A stretch of 64,000 nucleotides of DNA, taken from Rotaria sp. Silwood1. Lineage: Eukaryota > Rotifera > Eurotatoria > Philodinida > Philodinidae. The stretch's first letter is position 1. Each line of letters opens with the position of its first letter. Under the pieces are notes generated by a model. That model worked only from the letters and a program-made list of their open reading frames with translations. It searched no databases and was not told the origin of the DNA. The position numbers and the translations under genes are program-made. The stretch covers positions 202,610 to 266,609 of the forward strand of contig CAJNOP010000015.1 in NCBI GenBank assembly GCA_905250075.1. Direction: 5' to 3'. This document shows positions 40,001-55,000 of the stretch, piece by piece.

Positions 40001-43000
40001 GATGTTTGCAAAGAAGATCAAGGATATTATACATGTATTGTTGATAACCCATTAAATTCGGATCGAAGTACAGCTACATTACAAGTTGTTCCAGAAGTAA
40101 AAGTCGATCAACGATCATATGTCGAAACCGATGCATTTAAATATTTGGCACAAGAAAATAAACAACGTCTTACAGTTAATAAGGACGTTGATCGAAGTAC
40201 AAGTGGTGTTGAAACGTAATGTTTTGTTTTCATTTTTTATTCTTCCTTTCGTTTCATTTTTGGAAACAAAGGATATGTCCTTGATATTTCGCAATTGGAA
40301 TAATACGATTATGTGATGATAGAGTTTTTGCTTGTTTGTCTTTATCATCTTATGTATACAAACTTGGATCTTTATATCACTATCACACAAACATGGATTT
40401 TCGTTCTATTCAGATTTTTCACACTCCTTAATGGAGATTTTAAATGAAAAAAAAACTGTCAAAACGCTTTTTTGTTATCTGCAAAATGCTCAGACTGCAG
40501 ATCTGATCCTAGTTGGACATAGATGTTTGGATTAAACTTATAGCCAATAAGGAGAAAAGCTGTTTTCGCAATGCATACACGATTAAAATGTGAAATACGA
40601 TGTCATTGCTGTTGCTAATCACAGAGAGATCGGCTTAGTCCATCTACTTTGGCATACATTTTCTCACCATTCTTTGACTTAATCCCTCAGAAATACAATA
40701 AGGCAGTAGCTTGTATATTAGAATGAGACTTTGTTAATATACGGTATGTGATGGGAAGAAGCCACCTCTTTACAGACCTTATCCATTGGAGTCTAATGAC
40801 ATTAGGTATGTATATTTCTCTAGCAGCTGAGGATAATATAAGCTATACTCTTTTCCTATAAATTCTTAGCAACAGAGAAAAAGTGCTGGACAACATAGTT
40901 CTATATGTTAACCTCAATGCTCATGTTCTTTTTTACTTTGACACTTCAAGGATTTTCTTTCGACTATAATAACAATATATTTATTATTCATTAATACGGC
41001 TATTTCTTAATGCCTATTTACTTGTGTTTTATATTTGAATTCAAAACATCTATTTAATATAATAAATTATTTTCTTTATCGTTTTAGTGAATCATTTGTC
41101 AGTCCAGAATCATTTCGTTATTTAGAAGCTAAAAAACCCACAAAACAAGTTGATGATAATATAGCAATTGATGATCGACCAATTGTTGATCTGGAAGCAA
41201 TTCGCTATTTAGAAGCTCGACAAGCTTCAAAAGTCAAAAAAGATACTGATGTTCGAGCATCTATTGATGATACACCAATCATAGCACCAGATGCATTTCG
41301 ATACTTAGAAAGAAAAACTGAAGCAGCTAAAATTAAAAAAGATCAAGACATAGGTCCATTAATTGATGAAACACCACAAGTTGATTTAACAGCATTTCAA
41401 TATTTGGAACGAAAAGGTATACCAAAAAAAGTCGAAGAATCAGGACCAAAAATTGATGAATCATCTATTGTTAATCCTGAAGCATTCAAATATTTAGGTA
41501 AATTTAAATAAAATCTATAGTCTTTTTTTTCTTTCATTTATAAAATATTTTTTTAGAACGTAAACCAATAAAAAAAGTTGAAGATGTTGGTCCATTAATT
41601 GATGAAACGCCAATTGTTAATCCAAATGCATTTCGTTATTTAGAACGACAAGCTATACCACAAGTACGTGATACAGCACCAGCAATTGATACAACACCAT
41701 TAGTTAATCCTGAAGTATTTAAATATTTGGAAAGACCTTCAGAACCTACTCGAGTTGATGAAGGTCCATCAATTGATACTCGACCTATTGTACCACAAGA
41801 AGCATTTCGTTGGCTTGATCGTCCAAAACCTGTTGAACGTATACCAGAAGGACCAGTTGTTGATGAAAGTTCATATGTTAATATACAAGCATTTCGTTAT
41901 ATTGAAGCAAAACCAAAAACAAAAGTTATCGATGAAGGACCAACAGTTGATGAAAGTGCATATGTTAATCCACAAGCATTTCGATATTTAGAAGCACCAC
42001 TGACAAAAAAACATGTTGATGAAGGACCTGTTATTGATACATCAACATATGTTAATCCAGAATTGTTTGCACATTTTGAACTGAAACCAGCTCCTCAAAA
42101 ACCAACTGATGATCGAGAAATCAAACGAGTACCAAGAGTTATTCAACCATTAAGAAATACACAAGCTAATGAAGGAAAACCTATTGCATTAGTTGCTATT
42201 GTTGATGGTTATCCAGTACCACAGGTATACAGAGCAAAAAGAATCATACTAAATTCATATTATTAGATGGTATGAATATTAAGAAAAAGAAATGAAACTA
42301 CATCTAATGAGTCTCTCAGTAATTTATTAATTGCTTAAGTATTTAAATGATTCATCTATTTTTAGATAATTTCAAGGAAATATCGAGAAAAAAACACTAA
42401 AAGGAAAATATCCAGGAAATCATGAATGCATGTCTGACATCGAATCACGAAAACGATTCAATCTGTTAAAATCCCTTATAGATAAGATACAAATTATCCA
42501 ATTACCAAGATAGAAAAAAAACGTCCAAACATTTCGTTATGTATAACAAACACTAGAAAACAGTGTCTAAATTTTAACACTTCTACTCAAAATGCTATAA
42601 ACGAACATGTATTAACTTTTTCTTACAAACTTAATCATATATATTAGAATTTTCAATTCATATGCGAGTTGATGTGTATTAATATTGTTCAAAGGCAATA
42701 TCAAGTTTTCAAGAGTGAAGTGTATCATAATGTTTCGCTCATATAAATCCAGAGTATATGGCAGCCACCCATAAAATTATAGTTAGAGTCGTACAAAGAC
42801 ATCAATATTTGCATATTGACTTCTAAAATGATGCACCCAGATTTATTTTACACTTTTTTCCACTACCGTAACCACTAGTAAGAATCCAAACGGTAATTTG
42901 TGTAGAGAATAATACTTCTGAAAGATGAAAATGATTGATAGTTTTCTAATGATGAAAGCTCTAGAAAAATAAAAAAAAAACACAATTTTTCAGCTCTTAA

Positions 43001-46000
43001 AATTTGTAAAATAACATTCTACATGAATTATTCAGAATGATAGCGGACAGCACAATAGTTGTTTTTTTTCTATTATTTCATTTGGTATTATCTCTCTTTT
43101 TTAGTTAACATGGCTTAAAGATGGTGCTGAATTACCAGCGTCAACTCGTGTAACAACAAATTATGATATTCCATCAAAAACTGCATGGATACGTATTGAT
43201 AGTGTTCGACCGGATGATACTGCCGTCTATACATTAATAGCTCATAATCCAGCTGGTGATGTTCGAAGTGATGCTCGTCTTAATGTTGTACCAAGTATGA
43301 CACCAATTGATGATACAGCATTTGTACCAGCTGAAGCATTTGCAAAAATTGAACGTGCAACAACAAAACGTCCAAATATTCCTGAAACAACAGGTGTTGA
43401 TGATACATCATTTATTAATCCAGAATTATTTCGACAATTTGAATTACCACTTAAACAATCTACAGAAAAATATACTGATGAAGTTGTTATTCAAGTACCA
43501 GCACGTATAATAGCACCATTAAAATCAATTCAAGCACCAGATAATGTTACAGTAGTTTTAGAAGCTATTGTTGAAGGTAGTCCAATACCAACATTTACAT
43601 GGTTAAAAGATCAATTACCATTAAGTGAAAGTAATCGTTTTATAACAAATTATGATTTGCCTAGTAAACATGTTACATTAACAATAAAAGATGTACGTGA
43701 AAGTGATACAGGAGTATATACATTATTAGTATCAAATGGTCCACAAGTAAATTTTTGTTTTTTAATAGAAAAAAAAATTATTATTATTATTATTTTTTTT
43801 CATTTTAAAAGCTTCATCATTCATCAGCTACATTACATATTATTGGTGCACCTTCAATTGATCAATCATCATTTATACCAATGGATGTTTTTAAACAATT
43901 AGAACATCCACAAAGTCAACAAAAACAAATCATTGTTCAAGCTGGTGTTGATCAAACATCATATATTTCACAGCCAGATCGTTTTGCTGTATTTGATCAA
44001 ATACTACCACATAAACGACCATTAAATGAATTTGGCGGCGTTGATGAAACACCACTTATTAATATGGAAAAAATACGTTTATTAGAAATTCCATCAAATC
44101 AAGCTAAACAACCATATGATATTGAAGAAAAAGTACAGGCACCAAATGTTTTAGCACCACTTCAACCAATTGATGCACAAGAAGGTAGTCCTGTTGTTTT
44201 AACAGCAAAAATTGATGGTAGTCCAATGCCTAATGTGAGTAAAATTAATAATAAATGATATCGATATTATTTCTCAGAAATCTGGATCATTATCTCGTAG
44301 AAATTTATTCTTCTTATTTAATTTTATAGTAATTGCTTTCTTGAGACTGCTAACTTGTCCATATTAAATATAAGTGATAAGATGAAGTATTTAAGAGTAA
44401 ACATATTTTCTTTAACAACGACTTAAGTTGAAGACAAGCATAGGACATTATTTGTAGCTTGTTCCTGTTCTATAGGGTAGAACATTATGCCCTCGACTAA
44501 AGAGAGGGCCATATGAAATAAAATTCAGTTGTAAGTTTCCAGGCACGTGCCAAGTCACGCATTCATTTGTATCAACATCAGTTTCAAGTATCTATCTGAG
44601 ACCCAGCTCACTTTCTATCAATTTTTTCTATGTTAATAGTGCATGGTCTGACAACTTGTATGTGTATGAATATGCTTGGTTGAATAGGTACAAAGATGTA
44701 TCACTCCGCATACATAGTCACACTCACACTCGTCCCCATGAATACATTAGGTATTAGTATCGATTGAACCCTATAAAGTTATATATTGTAAGAACTGCGG
44801 TGAGTTTTGATAGAAGTACTAGTATGAATGAAACTATGCTTTACTCAGCCTGTTCACATCATCAATCGCATCGTTATATCAAAAGTACCTATAAATACAA
44901 TTTTGGTTTGAAAGTTTTTGTGTTGGATTTTTCTGAAATGTTTCGCTCGTCATACAAGTTTCATTAAAATTGCCATGAGCTCGAGTCCTGTGAAACTGCT
45001 CTTAGTCTCATCGAGTTCTAATCGTAGCCATAATCTGAAATCAAACAGTGTCCGATAGTTGAATACATTCTCTGATTAGTTATTTTTCTATAGTGCTAAT
45101 AGGATATTTTTGTAAGCAATTAGATTTTTCAGAATTACAACTGATTGTTGTATACTCAATTAGAGCTGTTGACCTAATCTGCCGCCTATGAGGTCTAAAT
45201 TATTGACTTGGCTCATACATTTCGGAAATGAAATTTATTTGAGAATAATTCGACTAATTCATTTGATTCTAACAACAAATGTTTTAACTGAACGTCAATC
45301 TAGTATTGTAAGACGTCCATTAACTGAAAGACAAATAATAGAAATGCAGAGGTACAAAATTCAATACATTCAAAAAAAATCAGGAATATCAATATGCCTA
45401 GAGGCATTCCAAACCAGGCTATAAACAAAAAAAATCTCTGAACCCGATTTATGTCTTTTCTCCTCTAAATTTATTTTTGTTTATTTTTCTAGTTTACATG
45501 GTTTAAAGATGATGCACCATTAGTTGCTTCATCGCGTTTTACAACTTATTATGATATTCCATCAAAATTAATTATTTTACAAATAAATGATGCACGTCCA
45601 AATGATACAGGTATTTATACTGTACGAGCTGACAATAAATCAGGTACTGTAACAACATCAGCTACGCTTCATATATCAAGTTTACCATCAATACGTGATC
45701 AATCATTTATTTCAACTGATAAATTTTATCGTCTTGAACAAGGAAATCAACCGCGTTTTATTGAAGAAACAAGTGGTGTTGATGAACGTCCACTTGTTGA
45801 TTTAACTAAATTACAACAATTAGAAATCAAACCAAATAAATTTATTGAAGAAGAACAACCAATTGAACAATTTAAACCAAGTATTCTTATACCATTACGT
45901 AATGTTCAAGCTGTTGAAAATCAACCAGTTGTTTTATCAGCACAAATTCAAGGAAAACCACAACCACAATTCGTTTGGTTTAAAAATAATCAACCACTTT

Positions 46001-49000
46001 CTGAAGGCAATCGTTTTCGTACACATTATGATATACCATCAAAAACAATATTTCTTACAATAGCTGGTGCACGTGAAGATGATTCTGCTATATATCGTTT
46101 AATCGCACAAAATCCATCTGGACAAGATGAAACATCATGTGAAGTTCATGTTAATATAAATCAACCAATTATTGATCAACGTTCATTTGTACCACAAACA
46201 GCATTTGAAAAACTAGAAAAACCTCTATTAAAACCAAGTGATGTAACAAGTGGTGTTGATCAAACAAGTTTTTTTAATCAAGAATTATTTCGTCCATTTG
46301 ATGAACAACCAATTAAACATACATCAGCTATTGTTGGTGGTGAAGAGAGTGAAGCTGTTATGCCAATAACAGCACCAAAAATATTTACACCCTTACGTCC
46401 AATAACAACATCAGAAGGTAATACAGTTTTATTAACAATACAAGTTGAAGGTTATCCATTACCACAATTTACTTGGTTTCTTAATAATCAACCATTAATG
46501 GCATCAAATCGTGTTACATCACATTATGATATGTTAACAAAGCGTTGTTTTCTACAAATACTTGATAGTCGTCCAAGTGATACTGGTACATATGAATTAA
46601 TAGCTGAAAATCCAGCTGGTCAAGATCGTACAAAAACAGAATTAACAATTGTACCTGTATCAAAAATAGATCAAACTGGTTATGTACCATATGATAAATT
46701 TTCAACATTAGAATTTAAACCACGTATACCAAGTGATCTTCGTTCAGGTGTTGATGCAACACCATTTGTTAGTGGTGAAATATTTCGTTTATTAGAAGCA
46801 AAACATATTAATGAACCCATTGTACCTGAAGAGGAACAAAATTTACCATTAGAAGTTCTTGTACCATTAAAATTAGCTATTGCCCAAGAAGGACAACCAG
46901 TTATATTAACAACTAAAATACGTGGAAGACCAGTACCACAAGTAAATAATTGAATAAAGAATAATTTGATTAGAGAATTTTCTATTTTTTTCTTTTAGTT
47001 TACTTGGCTTCGTAATAATCAACCATTATTAGAATCAAATCGTTTTCAAACACATTATGATTTTCCTTCAGAAACACTTGTATTAGAAATAAGTGATATT
47101 TGGCCACATGATTCAGGTAAAAAATTTATAAAGAATGAATGACCTCAACTTTGATTTAACAAGTGTTAAATCATCAGCTAGATACGAAAATTTTAAATCT
47201 ATATTGGGAAGTTTTCATTATTAAATTGTTGAGATTAAGAATACTACATGTTTTAGTACTTAAACAAAAAATATTAGGACTAGATACGGAAATCTTTAAA
47301 TTCTAAAATCACTAAAAACTGGTATTGTAAGAAGCTGGAAATATAAAGTTTCCAAAACGATCTTTGAAATCCTTTTTTCGAATTTTCCACAATACGAAGT
47401 TTTAGATCATATTTACTTTGAATTTTGCCTTCAATTATCATTATTAACCAATACTATTTTCTCAGAAACAGATATCTAATCTGATCTTATAATATTATTA
47501 TTATCACAGAAAAAAAAAACTAATGCAAGTAAACCTGACTACAATCATTTGTCTTTTTTGCTATAGGAAACTATACAGTGATTGCTCACAATCCAAAAAC
47601 AGGTGAACGTGCTGAAACATCAGCTCCATTAGTCGTACGTAGCGATACAACACCTGTTGATTATACAGCATTCGTCGCTCCGGATGCATTTCGAACATTA
47701 GAAGCAGGACCAAATCTTCGTACAGTTTTTGTTGAACCAGGTGTTGATACCCAAAGTTTTCTTACTCCTGATGTTTTAAAAACATTAGATCAAGTAAAAC
47801 CAAAACCAATGGATGTAGATGAAAAAGAGCAGCCACGTATAGCACCAAAAGTTGTTGTTCCTTTACAACCAATTAAATGTAATGAAGGACAACCAATTAA
47901 TTTTATAGCTAAAGTAGAAGGCAATCCTCATCCAGTGGTAAGACACAAACAAAAAAATTAAACAAATCTATTTTCTTTTTTTCGTGACTATTTTCTTTAG
48001 TTTACATGGTTTAAAAATGATCAACCACTTCAAGAATCAAATCGATTTTGGACACATTATGATGTGCCTAGTAAAACAGTTCTTCTACAAATTAATGGTG
48101 CTCGACCAGATGATAGTGGTAAATATGTTCTTGTTGCTAAAAATCCACTTGGTCAAGATCAAACACAAACAACAGTCAATGTTACATTTGGTCCAGCCAT
48201 CGATACAAATGGTTTGAAAATATTTATTTAAGATTTTATCATTACTAAAAATACGTTTACTTTTTTTAGCATTTGTTTCACCAGAAAAATTTGCTGCATT
48301 TGATTTACCATATACTCGACATGTTCCATTACAATCGGGTGTTGATACAACACCATTTGTGCAACCAGAACGCTTTACACAATTAGAACTTAAAGCACCG
48401 GCTCCAACAAAAGAAGAAATGGAACATATGGAAGCGCCGAAAATTGTTACGCCTTTACAAAGTGTACAAGTTAATGAAGGTTCACCTGTTCTTCTTCAAG
48501 CAACGATTGTTGGAAAACCAAGACCTAATGTAAGACCTTATTACATACAAACACAAAATGTTTATCTCATTTTTTTCTTTTAGTTTGTTTGGTTGAAAGA
48601 CAATGTTCCATTGGTAGCAGGAAATCGCCTTCGTACACGTTATGATATTGCTACTAAGCAAGTTTTACTACAAATTAATGATGTTCGTCCACAAGATATT
48701 GGTGAATATGTTGTTATTGCAACAAATCCAGCTGGTCAAGATTCAACAATATGTTCAGTAAATGTCGTACCAGATAAAAAAGGTGTTGATGAACGAGCTT
48801 TTGTACCACAAGATAAATTCCGTAATTTGGAAGCTCCTGAAGGAAAAGGAAGACGACCATTAGAAATAGTACCTGGTGTTGATGTTCAACCATTTGTTTC
48901 ACCAGAAAAATTCCGTAAATTGGATCATGTTGAACCAGTCGAAAGACCAGAAAGAGAATTACAAGAACCAAAACGAGCACCACGCGTCCTTGCACCATTA

Positions 49001-52000
49001 AGCAATTGTGACCTAGAGGAACTAATGCCTGTACTACTAACGACTACAATTGATGCTGGAATGCCAATGGCTACAGTAAGGATTGCTTTATCTTATTGCG
49101 AAGTGAAACTTTATCAGCATTAATATAAAACAAGGTGTTGTGTAGGGAAATAATAAATTTTTCATAGAGGAAAGTTTAGTGTTAAATTGTACTCATCGAA
49201 GATTACAGGTTGACACATTTTCTTCGCCAAACAAATGTTTTATTACGCTGTCCTATCTACTCAGCAAGTTTTCTTCATATTTCTCAAACTTATCCCGACA
49301 AAAGAAATCTCTTAACAGTTGTAAATATTCTCAAGCTCAATTCAAGCTGGTAAAAGCTATTGTTGCGTGATTGTTCAATTTTTATTGCAAAAATATATCT
49401 TGAAACTTTCTAGTACAAAAGAAAAACCTATTTTAATCAAAAAATTGAACAGTCATCTAAACAAGTTTATATGTAATCTTCCATATTACAATAGTTCAAA
49501 CAGAAGGGTTTTTGTGAAAATTTCCACAAAATTTTGTTACAATATTCTTATGAGGATAAATATCAAAATTCATATTTCTCGTTTTTTTTATTGATCGTGT
49601 TTGAATCCAAAGTCTATTGACTTTTATCGTGTATTTGTCTCTTTTGACTACCTCTTAACATACGAGTACGCGATCAAATTCGACTTTCTCTATTTTTAGT
49701 TTACTTGGTTCAAAAATGGTCAACCACTTCTTGAAGGCAATCGATTTACTACCAAATATGACATTTTAACAAAAACATTGACATTACAAGTACTTGCTGC
49801 ACGACCTGATGATCAAGGAACTTATACAGTTCGTGTAACAAATCCTTCTGGTACTGATGAAACAACATGTAAACTAACAATTCGACCAATTGCTTCAATC
49901 GACACACGACCTTTCGTACAGCCAGAACGTTTTGCACAATTAGAACTCAAAGCTCCAGCTCCAACAAAAGAAGATATGAAACAAATGGAAGCACCAAAGG
50001 TTATTGTACCTTTACAAAGTGTACAAGTTAATGAAGGTTCACCTGTTCTTTTTCAAGCAACGATTGTTGGAAAACCAAGACCTAATGTAAGACCTCATTA
50101 CACACAAACACAAAATTTTTATATCTTTCTCTTTTTAGTTCGTTTGGTTGAAAGACAATAAACCATTAGCAGCTGGAAATCGTCTTCGTACACGTTATGA
50201 TATTGCTACTAAGCAAGTTTTATTACAAATCGATGATGTTCGTCCACAAGATATTGGTGAATATGTTGTTATTGCAACAAATCCAGCTGGTCAAGAATCA
50301 ACAATATGTTCATTAAATGTCGTACCAGATAAAAAAGGTGTTGATGAACAAGCTTTTGTACCACAAGATAAATTCCGTAATTTGGAATATCCTGAAGGAA
50401 AAGGAAGACGACCATTAGAAATAGTACCTGGTGTTGATGTTCAACCATTTGTTTCACCAGAAAAATTCCGTAAATTGGATCATGTTGAACCAGTCGAAAG
50501 ACCAGAAAGAGAATTACAAGAACCAAAACGAGCACCACGTGTCATTTCGCCATTAATTAATTGTGAATTAGAAGAACTCATGCCTGTATTACTTACAACT
50601 ACAATTGATGCTGGTGTCCCAATGGCCACAGTAAGGATGCTTCTTTTTGGTTTTTCGTGAACGAATAACAGTCCGGAAAGTTATAGAAAGATCGTATAAG
50701 AATGACTCACCAGTGAAAAGCAATCAAATATGAATGCATTCTTATGCAGTTGGTTTCTGTTTCAATATGATCTTGTGATCTGAAGCCACTTTAAGTGTTT
50801 ATAGTTTTGCCTTTTTTTCAGTGGCTTCGCAAAATCTGATTTCCAATTAACCCTGGTGTCCCTATCGACACTGTGTTAGGACATTGCTGTAGCTTAAGGA
50901 TTGTAGTAAATATGGAGATAAAGATAAGTGTTTGTTTTTTCACTGTTCAACTCAGAACTGATGTAGAAGTCGTTCAAGCATCGATACATTGAACATTATT
51001 ACGATTTTTAATCAATGAGACATTCAATTCGTTAAGAAACTGAGTGTATTATGCTAAAGATATTTTTTTCAGATAGCGCATCTCATCAAACGAGAGATTT
51101 GCTACTTACTAGTGTTCATCTATTTATCATAAAAACTGATATAAGACTAGAGTGAATGTGGCCATACTATTGCATCAATGATAAAAATAATGAAAATAAC
51201 GATTCGTTCAGTAAAGTGAGAGTATAGAAATTAAACAAAGATGATTGCGATTAATTGATTGAAGATACACTTAGACATAAAATGAGCGATGGACAGCAAA
51301 ATATCAAAAGCATGATTCCAAAAATTCAGGCTGAGCTGCATGGCAATTGTTTATTTCAGTTAACGCAACTAATGTGTCCTCTATTAAGAATGAAGCAGGA
51401 ATGTATCATCTTCAGCATAAGACCTGGAAAGGTGAGAAACACACAAAAGTTGATACAAATTATGATTATCTGCAGAATATGCTTCTAAGGTAGAATTCCA
51501 ATATCGATAAACTTTATCATTCGAATTCTATTTATTACTTGCTTGCTTATCAAACCCAGTACTGACGCGCGAAGAACTCAACGTTGTAGACGTAGTCTTT
51601 ATTATCGAAATCATCGAACTTCAATTTCTCTTTACCTAACACACACAAATTTAATTTTCCATAATTTTTTCTTGTTTTTTCATGCCATTAATAACGAAAC
51701 TGTTAATTTCAGTTCACTTGGTTCAAAAATGGTCAACCACTTCTTGAGGGCAATCGATTTACTACTAAATATGATATTTATACAAAAACATTGACATTAC
51801 AAGTACTTGCTGCACGACCTGATGATCAAGGAACTTACACAGTTCGTGTCACAAATCCATCTGGAACTGATGAAACAACATGTAAACTAACAATTCGACC
51901 AATAGCCTCAATTGATACACGACCATTTATACAACCAGAATACTTTACACAATTGGAACTCAAAGCTCCGGCTCCAACAAAAGAAGATATGAAACAAATG

Positions 52001-55000
52001 GAAGCACCGAAAGTTGTCGTACCATTGAAAAGTGTACAAGTTAACGAAGGATCACCTATTCTTCTTCAAGCTAAAATTGTTGGAAAACCTACACCTAATG
52101 TAAAAATCTTGCATAAAGAAAGAAAATATTTATTTCTTTTGCTTTTTTTTCTAGTTTGTTTGGTTGAAAGATGGTGCACCATTAGCGGCTGGAAATCGTC
52201 TTCGTACACGTTATGATATTGGTACTAAACAAGTTTTATTACAAATTGATGATGTTCGTCCACAAGATATTGGTGAATATGTTGTTATTGCAACAAATCC
52301 AGCTGGTCAAGATTCAACAATATGTTTACTAAATGTTTTACCGGATAAACCAGGTGTTGATGATCGAGCTTTTATTCCTCAAGATAAATTCCGTAACTTG
52401 GAAGCTCCTGAAGGAAAAGGAAAACGACCATTAGAAATTATACCTGGCGTTGATGTTCAACCATTTGTTTCACCAGACAAGTTCCGTAAATTGGATCATG
52501 TTGAACCAGTCGAAAGACCGGAAAGAGAATTACAAGAACCAAAACGAGCACCTCGTGTCATTGCACCATTAAGTAATTGTGACCTAGAGGAACTTATGCC
52601 TGTACTATTAACAACTACGATTGATGCTGGTGTGCCAATGGCTTCAGTAAGAAAGTTTTCTTTGTTCTCTCGTTAACAATTAATAGTTCGAGTTAGCTTA
52701 ACTTTACTAAAATATGGGTATAGATAGATTTCACTCGAATTTATCAGTGATGGAATGCTGTGGCATAGTGACTGTATTGATATAGGTCTTGTTGAGTTTA
52801 TTTGATTGTTGTTTCATAGAGACTGATGACCTGAAAAGTTAAAATGATTTCAGCAGTGTTTTTTTTTCAATCATTTCGTGAACCCTTACTTTCATGAACG
52901 TTAATATTTAGAATGACAAGCAGAGTGAAAATCTCTGCAGCTTAGGGTTTTGAATGGACGTTGGGATAGATATTAGTGTTCAGTTTTCGACTGTTCGAGT
53001 AAAAACTAGTATAAAGATGCTTTAAGCATACGATTGATCACTTGATGTGTATATTTTCACGACTGTCAATAAACGAGCAATCTAGTGATGTAGGTTAATC
53101 GGGTGTAACTAAAATAAGCCACATTCATTGAGGACAAAGCTATAGAACACTGATAAAAGCAGTATGCTTTTTTCAATATTACATTACTTAAATTGGAATA
53201 GCCGATTGATCCAACATAGTGAAGGAATAGAAATACAGTAAAGCTTCTCGACATAAAATAATGTAATTTTAACTAAAACGACATGAGCTAGAGACTCTTA
53301 TTGGAATCAGATGTCAACAATACATTAAAAGCGCCCTGCTCCCATGATTACGTATGCATTGGACAGCATTTGTTAAGTTTTACTTACATAGGTCCTAACT
53401 TAATGAAAACTGATTTTCGCCATTCACGCGTATTTGTCACAGTCAGAGCCTATTGCTATCATGGCCTAGATCAAAAATCTTTACCTATGCCGAGCAATAT
53501 TCCTTTTAATTACAGAACTATCTATCGGATTATTATGATCGCAGGCTCAGACGAATAGCACAAAGGCGATATATGAAAAAAGAATGCAAAGTGCTGTTTC
53601 CAGGGCAAGATCAAAGATATGTGATACATAGAAATAGGGAAATTTTGCATGCATTTGCCACAAAGAAATAGAAAAACACCAACTCTATATGAAAAGGATA
53701 ATTACAGAGAACAGACAACACGAGACAGATGAGAAGTTTCAATAAACAAGCAAGGAAAATAATAACAATACATATGCCAAAAAACTACAGAAAGAGTCAG
53801 TCGAATAGTGTTCTGATACGAGACAATTTTAAGATCTATACTTGCAGTGAAAACTTGCATGCAGTACTAAATATTACAGAGATCATCCTCATTGGTCAAA
53901 TGACGAAATTCTAACTTTTCTCAAGTCAAAAGGGTAAAGATTTTATTTATCACAACTTTTCATCGGTTTTAGTATTCATATATATTTTTACTCCAAGTTC
54001 TCTTTTGATGCATATCAGAAAAACCTGAACGTTTATTTTTAGTTCACTTGGTACAAGAATAATAAACCACTCCTTGAAGGCAATCGATTTACTACTAAAT
54101 ATGATATTTTAACAAAAGTTTTAACATTACAAGTACTTGCTGCACGACCTGATGATCAAGGAACTTATACAGTTCGTGCAACAAATCCATCTGGAACTGA
54201 TGAAACAACATGTAAACTAACAATTCGACCAATCGCTTCCATTGATACACGACCATTCATACAACCAGACCACTTTGCACAATTAGAGCTCAAAGCTCCA
54301 GTTCCAACAAAAGAAGACATGGACCACATGGAACCACCGAAAGTTATTGTACCTCTAAAACCTGTACAAGTTAACGAAGGATCACCTATTCTTCTTCAAG
54401 CGAAAATTGTTGGAAAACCTACACCTAATGTAAGATTTTATTTCAGAGAGAGAAAATGTTAATTTCTTGTGTCTTTTTTAGTTTGTCTGGTTGAAAGATA
54501 ATGTTCCATTGGCAGCAGGAAATCGTCTTCGTACACGTTATGATATTGGTACTAAACAAGTTTTATTACAAATTGATGATGTTCGTCCAAACGATACTGG
54601 TGAATATCATGTCATTGCAACAAATCCAGCTGGTCAAGATTCAACAATATGTTCAGTAAATGTCGTACCAGAAAAACCAGGTGTTGATGAACGAGCTTTT
54701 GTACCACAAGATAAATTCCGTAATTTGGAACATCCAGAAGGAAAAGGACGACGACCACTAGAAATTATACCTGGTGTTGATGTTCAACCATTTGTTTCAC
54801 CAGAAAAATTCCGTAAATTAGATCATGTTGAACCAGTCGAAAGACCGGAAAGAGAATTACAAGAACCAAAACGAGCACCACGTGTTATTTCGCCATTAAG
54901 TAATTGTGAACTAGAAGAACTCATGCCCGTAATACTTACATCTACGATTGATGCTGGTGTGCCAATGGCTTCAGTAAGGATTCTTTATTGTTTTCTCCTA

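Larger units (their letters stand above)
33799..40102 (+). other. Ig5-Ig9 with Q/T/P-rich spacers (exons 10-20)
   Basis: Exons: 33799-34176, 34242-34442, 34514-35160, 35779-36052, 36404-36959, 37060-37202, 37277-37446, 39194-39325, 39382-39513, 39566-39844, 39905-40215. Ig5 (exons 10-11) has IVWDKDG and DQGYYTCTATNSLG. Exon 12 is a 216-residue Q/T-rich spacer with polyglutamine runs. Ig6 is in exon 13 (IQWYHHA, GQVWCVANTPAG). Exon 14 has a P/Q-rich spacer before Ig7 (exons 14-15). Exon 16 is a charged spacer with EIEEKQ. Ig8 (17-19) and Ig9 (19-20) have LFWFKNN and IAWLKDN. The first linker motif (ID-x3-YVQPDAFKYIE) follows Ig8. The phase closes at each junction. Confidence 0.8.

Noticed and set aside
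48714..48998. Minus-strand ORFs opposite the Ig exons (also 50269-50538, 56510-56797, 58569-58799, 46514-46708)
   Set aside because: They mirror the coding strand of the repeated exons; low-complexity L/V/H/Q composition typical of antisense shadows.
53301..53558. 85-residue ORF in array intron 34
   Set aside because: No Ig or linker features, and the surrounding intron aligns with paralogous intron 40, where no such ORF is kept.
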